Source: Candidatus Omnitrophota bacterium (lineage in GTDB: Bacteria; Omnitrophota; Omnitrophia; Omnitrophales; Omnitrophaceae). From it: a DNA stretch of 36,770 bases. This document shows, piece by piece, positions 15,805 through 24,529 of this stretch. The stretch is from positions 1 to 36,770 of the forward strand of contig JAKQXH010000003.1 of NCBI GenBank assembly GCA_029561555.1, given 5' to 3'. Under the pieces are notes generated by a model. That model was not told the DNA's origin. It saw only the letters and a list, made by a program, of their open reading frames with translations, and ran no database searches. Each line of letters opens with the position of its first letter. Within the stretch, counting starts at the first letter, position 1. The translations under genes were made by a program, and so were the position numbers.

Positions 15805-18134
15805 ACGTCTCACCACGCCTGAAAGTTTCCGAGGGCGCTTTCACGGTAGACGGGCAGCCCCAATTTCTGATCGGGGGCGAATTTCAATATTTCAGAATAC
15901 GCCCCGAACTTTGGGCCGGAAGCCTCGCCCAAATCGCTCAAGCCGGAATTTCCGTTATCTCGTCTTACATCCCCTGGATTTGGCATGAATGGACGGAAGG
16001 GAAGTTTGACTTCACGGGAAAAACACATCCGGGAAGGAATCTTCTCGGGTTTCTGAACGAGCTCAAGAATCAGAAGCTTCTATTTATGGCCCGTCCGGGG
16101 CCTTTTATCTATGCCGAATACCAGGGCTTCGGCATTCCGTTCTGGGTCGCGAAAAATTATCCGGAAACGCTTGCGGTCCGCGCTAACGGAGTGCCGGATC
16201 GCGGAACCTTCTGGAATAATTTCTCGCTGGGGCATCCGACTTATCAAAAACTCGTCCGACACTGGTACTCGAGCCTTTTTCAGATCCTTTCACCGTACTG
16301 GAATCATCCCGTTATCACCCTTCAGCTCGACAATGAAATCGGCTTTCTGTACGCGGCTTCAAGCGGCACAATCGACTTCAACATCGACACCCGATACCGT
16401 TTTAGCCTGTTCCTGCGACAGAAATACAAAGCCATCGAAAAACTGGAGCGGGCCTGGAACAAGCGGCTAGGATCCTTCTCGGAAGTCTCTCCCCCCCGGC
16501 ATCCTTTTTCGCAGCCGGAAGCCATGGACTGGCAGGAATTTCTCGAGCTCTGGACCTGCGACTTCCTGCGAAATCTGAAGCAAATTCAAAACGATCTGGC
16601 CCCCGGAATCCCGACCACTCACAATGAACCGGTTTTACCTTACAGTCCCTGTCTGCCGAGCCAGCATTTAAAAATCGTCGATTTCATCGGTTACGACATT
16701 TACCACAAGCAATCCGCGGGAAATCATGTTTCCGACTTTCCTTTTGTCAGCTCGATTTACCCCTGCCTGCTCAAGCCCTATACGGATATCGGGCATCCTC
16801 TTTTGGCGCTGGAACTCGGGCTCGGATGGCCGGATCCCAGAGCCAAAATCCGGAAGGAAACCGTCATTCACAGCGTCGTCGGTTCGCTGGCGCACGGCGC
16901 CAAAGGTTGCTGCTTTTTTCCCGTTCAGGACGGGGTCGAAACCAGCGGTCAAGTTTATGATTTCCGTTCGATCCTGAACCACCAAGGCGAACCGACCGTG
17001 CATTTCACGGTCTTGCGGAAAATCGTCGAATGCGTCCGGAAACATGAAAATGAGTTTATTTATTCGGAAGGCATTTACGACCCCATGGCCTTCCTGACTT
17101 ACCAGCCGAATTTCAGATTTCACGCGGAAGACTATCTCCCGTTTTGGCACTATCCGGATCCGGTAAAATACCTCGGGGCGATGGGAACTTTCGGCTTTCT
17201 CGCAGTCTTCATGACGGCAGGATACAACCCCCAGATACTCGACCTTGAAAAAACTCCGGATCACCTGCTTCAGAAATTCAAACTGCTGTTTCTTCCCAAT
17301 AAAGGATTTTTGGACGAGGCCGCCCATCAGAAATGCCTGCGTTACGTCAAAAACGGAGGAACGCTCATCAGTTTTCCGAGCGCCCCGCTCCAGGACCTGA
17401 ACGGCCATTACCCCGCCCGGCAGGAGCTTTTCCCGTACGCGGTCGAAAAATCCAAATGGTTCGGAAATTTCTCGATCATCCGGAATCTGATCTGGGATTA
17501 CGGGGTCCGGTATCTTCTCCGTGACCGAAAAAAAATCGAGTCGCTCCATGCCACCTCGCTTCACATTATCGATCTTTTCGAGCCTCTTCTGAGTATTATC
17601 CGGCGGAAGCTTCCGCCGGTTTCGTTTCTGACGAACGTCGGCCGCAAAATACCCGGAAATTACTTCCTGCAGCAGTACCAAGCCAAGCAGGAAATCTTCC
17701 TGCGGCGGAAGAAAAAAGCGGCGGGATACTGCCACCCGTGCGGCAAAGGAAAAAGTATCGTCCTGGGCACTCTTCCGGGAGGTTTCTATATGACCCCCCA
17801 CTATTACCAGTCTCGCGCCGCAGACCGAAAAGAGCTGTCGCTTTTCGCTCATGACATTGCGGCTTTGGCAGGAATCACGCGGCGGTTCGAAACGGACATG
17901 GAACTTGAAATCGTCATCCGCAAATCGGTCAAACGGCCCAAAAGCGGCCTGATCTTCGTTTTGAACCGGCTCAAGAGGCAATGCGGAAACGTCTCTTTCC
18001 GGGACCTTCAGCTTGCGCATCTCGAAACCGTATTCGCTTCCGAAAAATCCAGGGCTGTTTTGGAGTCGACCGACCGAATCCGCCTCGATATTGCCGCGGA
18101 TGACGCGTTGGTCCTGAAATACGCCGAAACCTGA
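15768..18134 (+). CDS. GH35-like beta-galactosidase family glycosidase
   Basis: The 788-residue product has an N-terminal TIM-barrel domain of GH35 type: GGEFQYFRIRPELW, IPWIWHEW and ARPGPFIYAEYQGFGIPFW follow the family order. The likely acid/base is E190 in QLDNEIG and the likely nucleophile E349 in LALELGLGW. Residues about 485-550 (LLFLPNKGF, YVKNGGTLISF) resemble the flavodoxin-like trimerisation domain of GH42 beta-galactosidases. Such enzymes release terminal beta-galactose or related sugars. No signal peptide is visible, so it is probably cytoplasmic. The frame stays open far upstream inside plsY, but homology starts near ISGGEFQ-type residues, so ATG 15768 or TTG 15792 is the real start. 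It overlaps plsY by 37 or 13 nt. Substrate is unknown. Confidence 0.82.
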   Translation: MGRKGTPYLEKINVSPRLKVSEGAFTVDGQPQFLIGGEFQYFRIRPELWAGSLAQIAQAGISVISSYIPWIWHEWTEGKFDFTGKTHPGRNLLGFLNELKNQKLLFMARPGPFIYAEYQGFGIPFWVAKNYPETLAVRANGVPDRGTFWNNFSLGHPTYQKLVRHWYSSLFQILSPYWNHPVITLQLDNEIGFLYAASSGTIDFNIDTRYRFSLFLRQKYKAIEKLERAWNKRLGSFSEVSPPRHPFSQPEAMDWQEFLELWTCDFLRNLKQIQNDLAPGIPTTHNEPVLPYSPCLPSQHLKIVDFIGYDIYHKQSAGNHVSDFPFVSSIYPCLLKPYTDIGHPLLALELGLGWPDPRAKIRKETVIHSVVGSLAHGAKGCCFFPVQDGVETSGQVYDFRSILNHQGEPTVHFTVLRKIVECVRKHENEFIYSEGIYDPMAFLTYQPNFRFHAEDYLPFWHYPDPVKYLGAMGTFGFLAVFMTAGYNPQILDLEKTPDHLLQKFKLLFLPNKGFLDEAAHQKCLRYVKNGGTLISFPSAPLQDLNGHYPARQELFPYAVEKSKWFGNFSIIRNLIWDYGVRYLLRDRKKIESLHATSLHIIDLFEPLLSIIRRKLPPVSFLTNVGRKIPGNYFLQQYQAKQEIFLRRKKKAAGYCHPCGKGKSIVLGTLPGGFYMTPHYYQSRAADRKELSLFAHDIAALAGITRRFETDMELEIVIRKSVKRPKSGLIFVLNRLKRQCGNVSFRDLQLAHLETVFASEKSRAVLESTDRIRLDIAADDALVLKYAET

Positions 18135-18142
18135 AAAAAGAT

Positions 18143-18171
18143 TTGACGGGAACCGCCCCGGACAATAAGAT
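18143..18171 (+). promoter_or_regulatory. Putative upstream recA promoter (P1)
   Basis: TTGACG (18143-18148) and TAAGAT (18166-18171) match the sigma-70 boxes at 5/6 and 4/6 with the ideal 17-nt spacer. The pair starts 9 nt after the glycosidase stop codon. It would give a leader of about 155 nt before the recA ATG. Confidence 0.5.
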
Positions 18172-18253
18172 TACAAATAAGCCGAACCGCCTGTCTCAAA
18201 CTTTCCCGGGAATTATTCCGAGCCGCGCAATGCCGCTAAACGCTTCTTTGCGC

Positions 18254-18282
18254 TTTACAAAGCCCGTCCGCAAAACTAAAAT
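18254..18282 (+). promoter_or_regulatory. Putative proximal recA promoter (P2)
   Basis: TTTACA (18254-18259) and TAAAAT (18277-18282) are each 5/6 matches to the sigma-70 boxes with an exact 17-nt spacer, in the gap before recA. A 10-bp perfect palindrome, TTCCCGGGAA (18203-18212), lies between P1 and P2. I see no classical LexA box of either CTGT-N8-ACAG or GAAC-N4-GTTC type. Confidence 0.6.
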
Positions 18283-18336
18283 ACATCTACTTTGATCTCA
18301 TTTCCAATCAACAAGTTAGAGAAAAAGAGGACTCAA

Positions 18337-19443
18337 ATGACAGAATCGAAAAAGAAATTGCCGGAAAAGGAAATTCGGAAAGACGATCTAAAAGTCCGTC
18401 TCAAGGAAATACAGGAAAAAAAGAAAAATCTGGAGCTGACTCTTCTCCAAATCGAAAAACAATTCGGAAAAGGCTCGATCATGAAGATGGGGCAGGGGAA
18501 ACGGGAAGACGTGCCGGTCATCCCCACGGGCGCCATCACGCTGGATATTGCGACCGGTGTCGGCGGCGTGCCGCGGGGCCGGGTGGTGGAAATCTTCGGG
18601 CCGGAATCCAGCGGAAAAACGACTTTAAGTTTGAGCATCATCGCGCAGACCCAGAAAAACGGCGGGGTGGCAGCTTTCATCGACGCCGAGCACGCGTTAG
18701 ACCCGGTTTACGCCGAAAAACTCAACGTCAACCTGGAAGAACTTTTGATCTCTCAGCCGGATACGGGCGAACAGGCTCTTCAAATCGCCGAAATGCTGGT
18801 CCGCTCGAATTCGGTCGACGTCGTCGTGATCGATTCCGTTGCCGCATTGGTTCCTAAAGCCGAAATTGAAGGCGACATGGGTGATTCGCACATGGGGCTT
18901 CAGGCCCGCCTGATGTCCCAGGCCCTGCGAAAACTCACGGCCATCATCAACCGGTCAAAGACCTGCGTCATCTTCATCAATCAAATTCGTGACAAGCTGG
19001 GAATCATGTTCGGGAATCCGGAAACGACCCCCGGCGGAAAAGCGCTCAAGTTCTACTCGTCCCTGAGACTCGACATCCGGAGGATCGCCTCGCTGAAGAA
19101 GGGCGATGAGGTGATCGGAAACCATGTGCGCGTCAAAGTCGTCAAAAACAAAGTCGCCCCTCCGTTCCGCACCGCGGAATTTGACATCCTTTTTGACGAG
19201 GGAATTTCCCGGTCCAGTTCGATTATCGATGTCGCGGTCGGAAATCAGATCTTCGAAAAACAGGGCACCTGGCTTTCGTATCAGAACGAACGTCTCGGCC
19301 AGGGAAAAGACCAGGTTCGGATTTTCCTCAAAGAAAACCCGAAACTGCTGGAAGAAATCGAAGCTAAGGTCCGCGAAAAAATGCTGGCGGGGACTCAGGG
19401 CGGAAGCGGTGGGGGGGCGGACGAAGCTTCATCGGCGGAATGA
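18337..19443 (+). CDS. recA: Recombinase RecA
   Basis: RecA polymerises on single-stranded DNA, catalyses strand exchange and triggers the SOS response. The protein has Walker A GPESSGKT (88-95), the [15 protein letters not shown] segment, [22 protein letters not shown] (cited in part) and the L2-loop region [22 protein letters not shown] (cited in part). The frame is open from a TTG at 18292, but the ATG at 18337 has a purine-rich AAGAGG ribosome binding site, so I use it (368 residues). The core begins [12 protein letters not shown] at residue 38, about 20 residues later than in E. coli, because of a lysine/glutamate-rich N-terminal extension. The C-terminus is glycine-rich and then acidic. 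recX overlaps its stop codon. Confidence 0.95.
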   Translation: MTESKKKLPEKEIRKDDLKVRLKEIQEKKKNLELTLLQIEKQFGKGSIMKMGQGKREDVPVIPTGAITLDIATGVGGVPRGRVVEIFGPESSGKTTLSLSIIAQTQKNGGVAAFIDAEHALDPVYAEKLNVNLEELLISQPDTGEQALQIAEMLVRSNSVDVVVIDSVAALVPKAEIEGDMGDSHMGLQARLMSQALRKLTAIINRSKTCVIFINQIRDKLGIMFGNPETTPGGKALKFYSSLRLDIRRIASLKKGDEVIGNHVRVKVVKNKVAPPFRTAEFDILFDEGISRSSSIIDVAVGNQIFEKQGTWLSYQNERLGQGKDQVRIFLKENPKLLEEIEAKVREKMLAGTQGGSGGGADEASSAE

Positions 19444-19901
19444 ATCCCGGGCAAAACCGCGAAGCGTGGGATTATGCGCTCAAGCTGCTCGCGATCCGGA
19501 AAAGAACTTCACGGCAGCTGCAGAGGCGCTTGATCGATAAAGGGTTTGAAACGGCGGCTGTCGCTCAAATCGTGAAAAGCCTGACCGAGAAAAAACTCCT
19601 GGATGATGCCGACTACGCGCAAAGTTTTGTTCAGGAAAAACAGGCCGTGCGGCCGCTCGGCAAGCGCAGGCTGGCGTACGAATTGAAGGCGAAAGGAATT
19701 CCGGGGTCGGTGATCGATTCGGCGCTGGAAGGCGTCACTGAAGAAACGGAGCGCGAAACGGCCCGGAATCTGGCGCTCGCGCGGGCGGCCGCTTTCGAAG
19801 ATCTTTCTCTTGAAAAAAAGAAGAAGAAAATTTACGACTTCCTCGTGAGGAGGGGCTTTGCTTTCGATACCGCAAGGGAAATAATCGAAAAACTCCGCTA
19901 G
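19440..19901 (+). CDS. recX: Regulatory protein RecX
   Basis: RecX binds and modulates RecA filaments. The 153-residue, helix-rich, basic protein follows the family pattern: [24 protein letters not shown], cited in part as [12 protein letters not shown], then [12 protein letters not shown] and [17 protein letters not shown], and a final three-helix repeat ending [16 protein letters not shown]. The ATG overlaps the recA stop (ATGA), which couples its translation to recA, a common arrangement. A 43-nt spacer separates it from alaS. Confidence 0.92.
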   Translation: MNPGQNREAWDYALKLLAIRKRTSRQLQRRLIDKGFETAAVAQIVKSLTEKKLLDDADYAQSFVQEKQAVRPLGKRRLAYELKAKGIPGSVIDSALEGVTEETERETARNLALARAAAFEDLSLEKKKKKIYDFLVRRGFAFDTAREIIEKLR

Positions 19902-19944
19902 CCCGCACGCACAGTCGGAACCAAGCATAGAAACGATACAAAAC

Positions 19945-22563
19945 ATGAATACCGACGAAATCCGGAAGCGCTTTTTGGATTTTTTCCGCTCCAAAGACCA
20001 CGCGATCCGACCTAGCGACTCGCTGATTCCACAGGGGGATCCCACGCTTTTGTTTACGGGCGCCGGGATGAATCAGTTCAAGGAATACTTCCTGGGGCTC
20101 AAAAAAGACATGACGCGGGCCGCCACCTGTCAAAAATGCCTTCGAACGGGAGACTTGGATAATGTCGGAAAAACACCCTACCATCACTCTTTCTTCGAAA
20201 TGCTCGGAAATTTTTCGTTCGGGAATTACTTCAAGGAAGATGCCATCGCATGGGCGGTGGAATTCCTGACCGAGCAGCTTCGAATTCCGCTTGAGAAGCT
20301 CCGTTTCAGCGTCCATTCCGACGATGAAGAAGCCTACCGCATTTGGACGGAGAAGCTGAAAATCCCGGCCGACCGGGTGAAAAAACTCGGTGATCGAAGT
20401 AATTTCTGGCCCGCCAACGCGCGCGCGGACGGGCCGAACGGTCCCTGCGGCCCCTGCTCCGAAATTTTTTATGACCAGGGCAATGCCTTCGGGTGCGGGC
20501 ACGCAACCTGCGACGTGGATTGCGATTGCGGACGATTTGCCGAAATCTGGAATCTGGTTTTCACGCAATTCAACCGACAGGAGGGGGGTGCCCTGCCGCC
20601 TCTGGCCGCAAAAAACATCGATACCGGAGCGGGGCTCGAGAGAATTGCCTGCGTCATGCAGGGGAAACGCAATAATTTCGAAATTGATACGCTGCAGCCC
20701 CTAGTCGACTGGACGCTCCGAAAATTCGGAAAGCACTCGTCCCCAAACGCTTTGTTGCTTTCAAAAATCATCGTCGACCACACCCGGGCCGCGACGTTTG
20801 CAATCGCGGACGGGGTGCAGCCGTCAAACGAGGGACGGGGATATGTCATCCGGAAATTGATCCGGCGAGCCGTCTGGCGAAGCCGATCGCTTGCCGATCA
20901 AACACCCAAAGAACCTTTGCTGGCAGCGCTGGCAGCCGAAACCGCAAAAATGATGGAGGAAGCTTATCCCGAGCTGGCCCGGGAATTGCCCCGCGTCCAA
21001 ATGCTGCTGAGGGGAGAAGAAGAACGTTTCCTCGAGACGTTGGAAGAGGGGAAAAAAGTGCTGTCCCGGATGACGGACGAGGCCCTGTCCCGGAGCGAAA
21101 AAAAGCTTCCCGCGGACGCGGTCTTCAAACTCTACGACACGTACGGCTTTCCGGACGAACTCACGTCCGTAATCGCCGCCGAAAAAGGCCTTGCTATCGA
21201 TACCGCGGGATTCGAATCTCTGATGGAAAACCAACGTCAACGGGCTAAAGAAGCGAGTAAAATCGCGGATTCCATATTCGTCGCCGAGGACGTTCCGGCG
21301 GGACTCAAAGGCCAGCCCGAAACCCGCTTCCTGGGATACCAAACGCTGGAAACGCCCGCCGTGGTTTTGTTCGCGGAAAAAAGAAACGACGCGGCATGGA
21401 TTGTCCTGGACCAAACGCCTTTCTATGCCGAACAGGGGGGACAGGTCGGAGACCAAGGGCGCCTCGAATGGGAAGGTCGTTCCGTCCCGGTGCTCAACAC
21501 CCAAAAAAAAGATATATGGATCGCCCATCAAATCGATTCCCGGGAGCGGGTCCCGTCTCCCGGAACCTCGGTCTTTTGCAAAGTCAACCGGGATCGGCGA
21601 AACGCCATCAGGCGGCATCACACCGCCACGCACCTTCTGCATGCGGCGTTGCGAAAAATCCTCGGACCTCATGTCAGGCAGCTTGGGTCTCTCGTTAGCC
21701 CCGAAAAACTCCGGTTCGATTTCAGCCACCCGAAAGCCGTCACCGAAGGCGAGCTCGGGGAGATTGAAAATTTCGTCAATTCGGCTATACTTGAGAATCT
21801 TCCGGTCTCAACCGACGAAAAAAACCTTCGGGACGCCCAGCAGGAAGGGGCTCTGGCCTTCTTCGGCGAAAAATACAAAGACCGCGTTCGGATGGTTTCG
21901 GTCGCCGCAGATCTCAGCAAGGAACTCTGTGGCGGCACGCATGTCGCAAGGACGGGAGACATCGGAATTTTATTGATCACGGAAGAATCATCCGTGGGCA
22001 GCGGCACTCGCCGGATCGAAGCCGTTTCGGGTTTCGCGGCACTGGATCTCATCCGAAAAACACGGCTTCGGCTCGATCAAGCGGCGAACACCCTCAGGGT
22101 CCCGGCCGATGAGATCCCCGAACAACTCGCGAAGCTTTTGAAGAAAGTCCGCGAATCCGAAAAAAGCAAAAGCAAGTCGGGCGTTTCAGCCGACGAAATC
22201 AGGAAGATGACCGAAGCCGCGCAAACTTTTGGCAATCTGAAGCTGGTTTCGCCGATGGCCTTCTCGGGGGTTGGCGTCAACGAGCTCCGCTCGATCGCGG
22301 ACCAAATCCGAAAGGCTTTTGGGGAGCAGGAATGCGTGACGATCCTGTTTACCGTCGATGAAAATCGATCGGTCCGGTATGTCATCGCTTCCGCGACCCC
22401 GAAAATTGACGCCTCGAAGCTGGCCGATCAGATCGCCCGCGTTCTAAAAGGCAGCGGAGGGGGAAAGAAAGAGTTCGCGCAGGGCGGCGGAAAGAGCCCC
22501 GAATTACTGGAATCCGCCCGGGCAGAAATTCCGAACATGATCGCAGAATTTTTAAAAACATAA
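19945..22563 (+). CDS. alaS: Alanine-tRNA ligase
   Basis: AlaRS attaches alanine to tRNA-Ala and clears mischarged Ser and Gly through its editing domain. The 872-residue protein (E. coli 876) has the class II catalytic domain beginning IRKRFLDFFRSKDH with GDPTLLFTGAGMNQFK. The editing domain follows with the zinc ligands H559 and H563 (HHTATH) and C662 and H666 (CGGTH). A C-terminal DHHA1-type oligomerisation domain completes it. No ribosome binding site is apparent before the ATG, but the N-terminus aligns with the family. It follows recX by 43 nt and precedes hisD by 19 nt, so it may share a transcript with both. Confidence 0.96.
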   Translation: MNTDEIRKRFLDFFRSKDHAIRPSDSLIPQGDPTLLFTGAGMNQFKEYFLGLKKDMTRAATCQKCLRTGDLDNVGKTPYHHSFFEMLGNFSFGNYFKEDAIAWAVEFLTEQLRIPLEKLRFSVHSDDEEAYRIWTEKLKIPADRVKKLGDRSNFWPANARADGPNGPCGPCSEIFYDQGNAFGCGHATCDVDCDCGRFAEIWNLVFTQFNRQEGGALPPLAAKNIDTGAGLERIACVMQGKRNNFEIDTLQPLVDWTLRKFGKHSSPNALLLSKIIVDHTRAATFAIADGVQPSNEGRGYVIRKLIRRAVWRSRSLADQTPKEPLLAALAAETAKMMEEAYPELARELPRVQMLLRGEEERFLETLEEGKKVLSRMTDEALSRSEKKLPADAVFKLYDTYGFPDELTSVIAAEKGLAIDTAGFESLMENQRQRAKEASKIADSIFVAEDVPAGLKGQPETRFLGYQTLETPAVVLFAEKRNDAAWIVLDQTPFYAEQGGQVGDQGRLEWEGRSVPVLNTQKKDIWIAHQIDSRERVPSPGTSVFCKVNRDRRNAIRRHHTATHLLHAALRKILGPHVRQLGSLVSPEKLRFDFSHPKAVTEGELGEIENFVNSAILENLPVSTDEKNLRDAQQEGALAFFGEKYKDRVRMVSVAADLSKELCGGTHVARTGDIGILLITEESSVGSGTRRIEAVSGFAALDLIRKTRLRLDQAANTLRVPADEIPEQLAKLLKKVRESEKSKSKSGVSADEIRKMTEAAQTFGNLKLVSPMAFSGVGVNELRSIADQIRKAFGEQECVTILFTVDENRSVRYVIASATPKIDASKLADQIARVLKGSGGGKKEFAQGGGKSPELLESARAEIPNMIAEFLKT

Positions 22564-22582
22564 CTGGACGCAGGAGAAAGCA

Positions 22583-23854
22583 ATGCAGGTGATTCAGTGG
22601 GACAAGACAGCGCTGCGGCGGATCAACCGTGAGCTGCAGATCTCGGTCGACAAGGCTCTCTTCAAGAAAGTAAACCGGATTCTCTGGGAGGTCAAAGATC
22701 GCGGTGATTTGGCAATCCGCCGGTTCACACGGGAATTTGACGGAATCGATGTCCCTCTGAAAAGACTCAGGGTGTCCGAGGGGGAAATCAACCGGGCTTT
22801 CGAGAAAGTCAGCGTTCAATTCGTCCCCATCCTCAAGCTGATTACGGAAAATGTCCGGCAATACTATGAAAAAGACCTCCGGAAATCTTTCCGGATCAAG
22901 GGGAAAGACGGCGTCATTCTCGGAAAAAATTATTTTCCGATGAACCGGGTCGGGATCTACGTTCCCGGCGGTCAGGCCCCTCTCGTATCGACGGTATACA
23001 TGACCGTCATTCCGGCAAAGGTCGCCGGCGTCAAGGAAATCGCTCTGGCAACCCCGCCGAATCGGGAAACCGGCGAAATAGACCCCCACATCCTGGTTGT
23101 GGCAAATCTCCTCGGCGTCAAAGAAATCTACCGGATCGGCGGAGCTCAGGCCGTTGCCGCAATGGCCTTCGGGACCCGGACCGTTCCGAAAGTCGATAAA
23201 ATTGCGGGGCCGGGGAACCCTTATGTCACGGAAGCGAAGCGGCAGGTTTTTGGCTATGTCGGCATCGACCTGATCGCGGGCCCCAGCGAAGTCTGCATTG
23301 TCGCGGACTCAACCGCTAATCCCAATTACATCACCTGCGATCTTTTGTCCCAGACGGAACATTTCGGCGGACTGGGCGTGCTGATCACCTCCTCGGCAAA
23401 ATTAGTCGAGATCATGCGCCGCCGGGTGGATTCCGGCTTTATCCTGCAGGTTAAAAACATGGATGAAGCCTGTGACGCCGCCAACGAAATCGCGCCGGAA
23501 CACATTGAAATCATGACGGAGAAAGCAAGAACAGTTGCCGGAAGAATCACCAATGCGGGATCCGTTTTTGTCGGGCATTATTCGCCGACCGTCATCGGCG
23601 ATTACATCGCCGGCCCCAGCCACGTTTTGCCGACAGCGGGCACGGCAAGATATTTTTCCGCCCTCAGCGCTTCGGACTTCATCAAAAGCACGCAGATCAT
23701 CGAATACAACAAAGAGTCCCTCTCCCGTGTCCGGGATCACGTTCGGAAACTGACGGAAATCGAAGGACTGGTGCTTCACCGTATATCGCTTGAAGCCCGA
23801 TTTGCCGACACGGAAAAGATCAAAGACACGGGAATTTCGGAACCGAAAGGGTGA
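22583..23854 (+). CDS. hisD: Histidinol dehydrogenase
   Basis: HisD oxidises L-histidinol to L-histidine in two NAD-dependent steps, the last reactions of histidine synthesis. The 423-residue protein has the expected zinc ligands Q257 and H260 (SQTEH), D340 (GDYIAGPSH) and H399 (VLHR), and the catalytic pair E306-H307 in APEHIEI. The GPGNPYVTEAKR and GPSEVCIVAD segments are also typical. A GGAG ribosome binding site stands before the ATG. It opens the histidine-tryptophan cluster and its end touches hisB (GTGA). Confidence 0.95.
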   Translation: MQVIQWDKTALRRINRELQISVDKALFKKVNRILWEVKDRGDLAIRRFTREFDGIDVPLKRLRVSEGEINRAFEKVSVQFVPILKLITENVRQYYEKDLRKSFRIKGKDGVILGKNYFPMNRVGIYVPGGQAPLVSTVYMTVIPAKVAGVKEIALATPPNRETGEIDPHILVVANLLGVKEIYRIGGAQAVAAMAFGTRTVPKVDKIAGPGNPYVTEAKRQVFGYVGIDLIAGPSEVCIVADSTANPNYITCDLLSQTEHFGGLGVLITSSAKLVEIMRRRVDSGFILQVKNMDEACDAANEIAPEHIEIMTEKARTVAGRITNAGSVFVGHYSPTVIGDYIAGPSHVLPTAGTARYFSALSASDFIKSTQIIEYNKESLSRVRDHVRKLTEIEGLVLHRISLEARFADTEKIKDTGISEPKG

Positions 23855-23859
23855 GGAAC

Positions 23860-24453
23860 ATGAAAAAACGAAAAGCCTGTCTCCAGCGGAAAACAAAAGA
23901 AACCAGAATCTCGGTTACTCTCGGGCTGGACGGAACCGGCCGCTACCGCGTCTCGACCGGAATCGGATTTCTGGATCACATGTTGGAACTTTTCGCAAAA
24001 CACGGCAAATTCGATCTTGAAATTGCCGCAAAAGGCGACCTGCACGTGGATCGGCACCACACCAATGAAGACACGGGGCTGGCCCTCGGAAAGGCGTTTG
24101 CCGCGGCATTGAAGGAGAAAACGGGCATCACGCGTTACGGATTTTTCTGCGCGCCGATGGGAGAAGCCCTGGTTCGCGTTGCGCTCGACCTCTCCGGCAG
24201 GCCCTCATTCTATTTCCGGTCGGGGCTGAAGTTGAATCAGCGCTCCGAGCCCTATAAGATCGAAGACGCGGAACACTTTCTTGAAAGCCTGGCACAAGCC
24301 GCCGGAATCAACCTGCACATCGACATCCTGGCGGGACGCCAGCTGCATCATGTTCTCGAAGCGGCTTTCAAGGCCCTTGCACGGGCCCTGGATCAAGCGA
24401 CCCGCATCGACCCCCGGGAAAAAGGCGTCCCCTCGACAAAAGGGGTTTTGTGA
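23860..24453 (+). CDS. hisB: Imidazoleglycerol-phosphate dehydratase
   Basis: HisB dehydrates imidazole glycerol phosphate to imidazole acetol phosphate, the sixth step of histidine synthesis. The protein is the stand-alone dehydratase, with no phosphatase domain. It shows LDGTGRYRVSTGIGFLDHML, DRHHTNEDTGLALGKA and ALDLSGRPSF, and HHVLEAAFKALARAL at the end, which include the metal-binding histidine and glutamate clusters. Two starts are possible: GTG at 23851, overlapping the hisD stop, or ATG at 23860 (197 residues). I chose the ATG because the GAGG of the GTGAGG stretch is then available upstream, but this is uncertain. Confidence 0.93.
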   Translation: MKKRKACLQRKTKETRISVTLGLDGTGRYRVSTGIGFLDHMLELFAKHGKFDLEIAAKGDLHVDRHHTNEDTGLALGKAFAAALKEKTGITRYGFFCAPMGEALVRVALDLSGRPSFYFRSGLKLNQRSEPYKIEDAEHFLESLAQAAGINLHIDILAGRQLHHVLEAAFKALARALDQATRIDPREKGVPSTKGVL

Positions 24454-24477
24454 TTTCAAACGCCATGGAGATCACAA
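24448..24477 (+). other. Intercistronic hairpin at the hisB-hisH junction
   Basis: TTGTGATTTC (24448-24457) pairs with GAGATCACAA (24468-24477) as a 10-bp stem with one G-U pair and a 10-nt loop. The hairpin covers the hisB stop codon and lies in the only sizeable gap (76 nt) between hisB and hisH. No U-tract follows, so it is not a standard terminator. It could mark mRNA processing or protect the 3' end of the upstream message. Confidence 0.4.
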
Positions 24478-24529
24478 CGACAAGGCGGAATAAAACCTGC
24501 GGACAACCGCCGCAATTTCCGGTGCCGTC

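Noticed and set aside
16668..18020. 450-codon open frame on the minus strand opposite the glycosidase
   Set aside because: It is a mirror of the GC-rich glycosidase codons, has no recognisable domain and no promoter or ribosome binding site.
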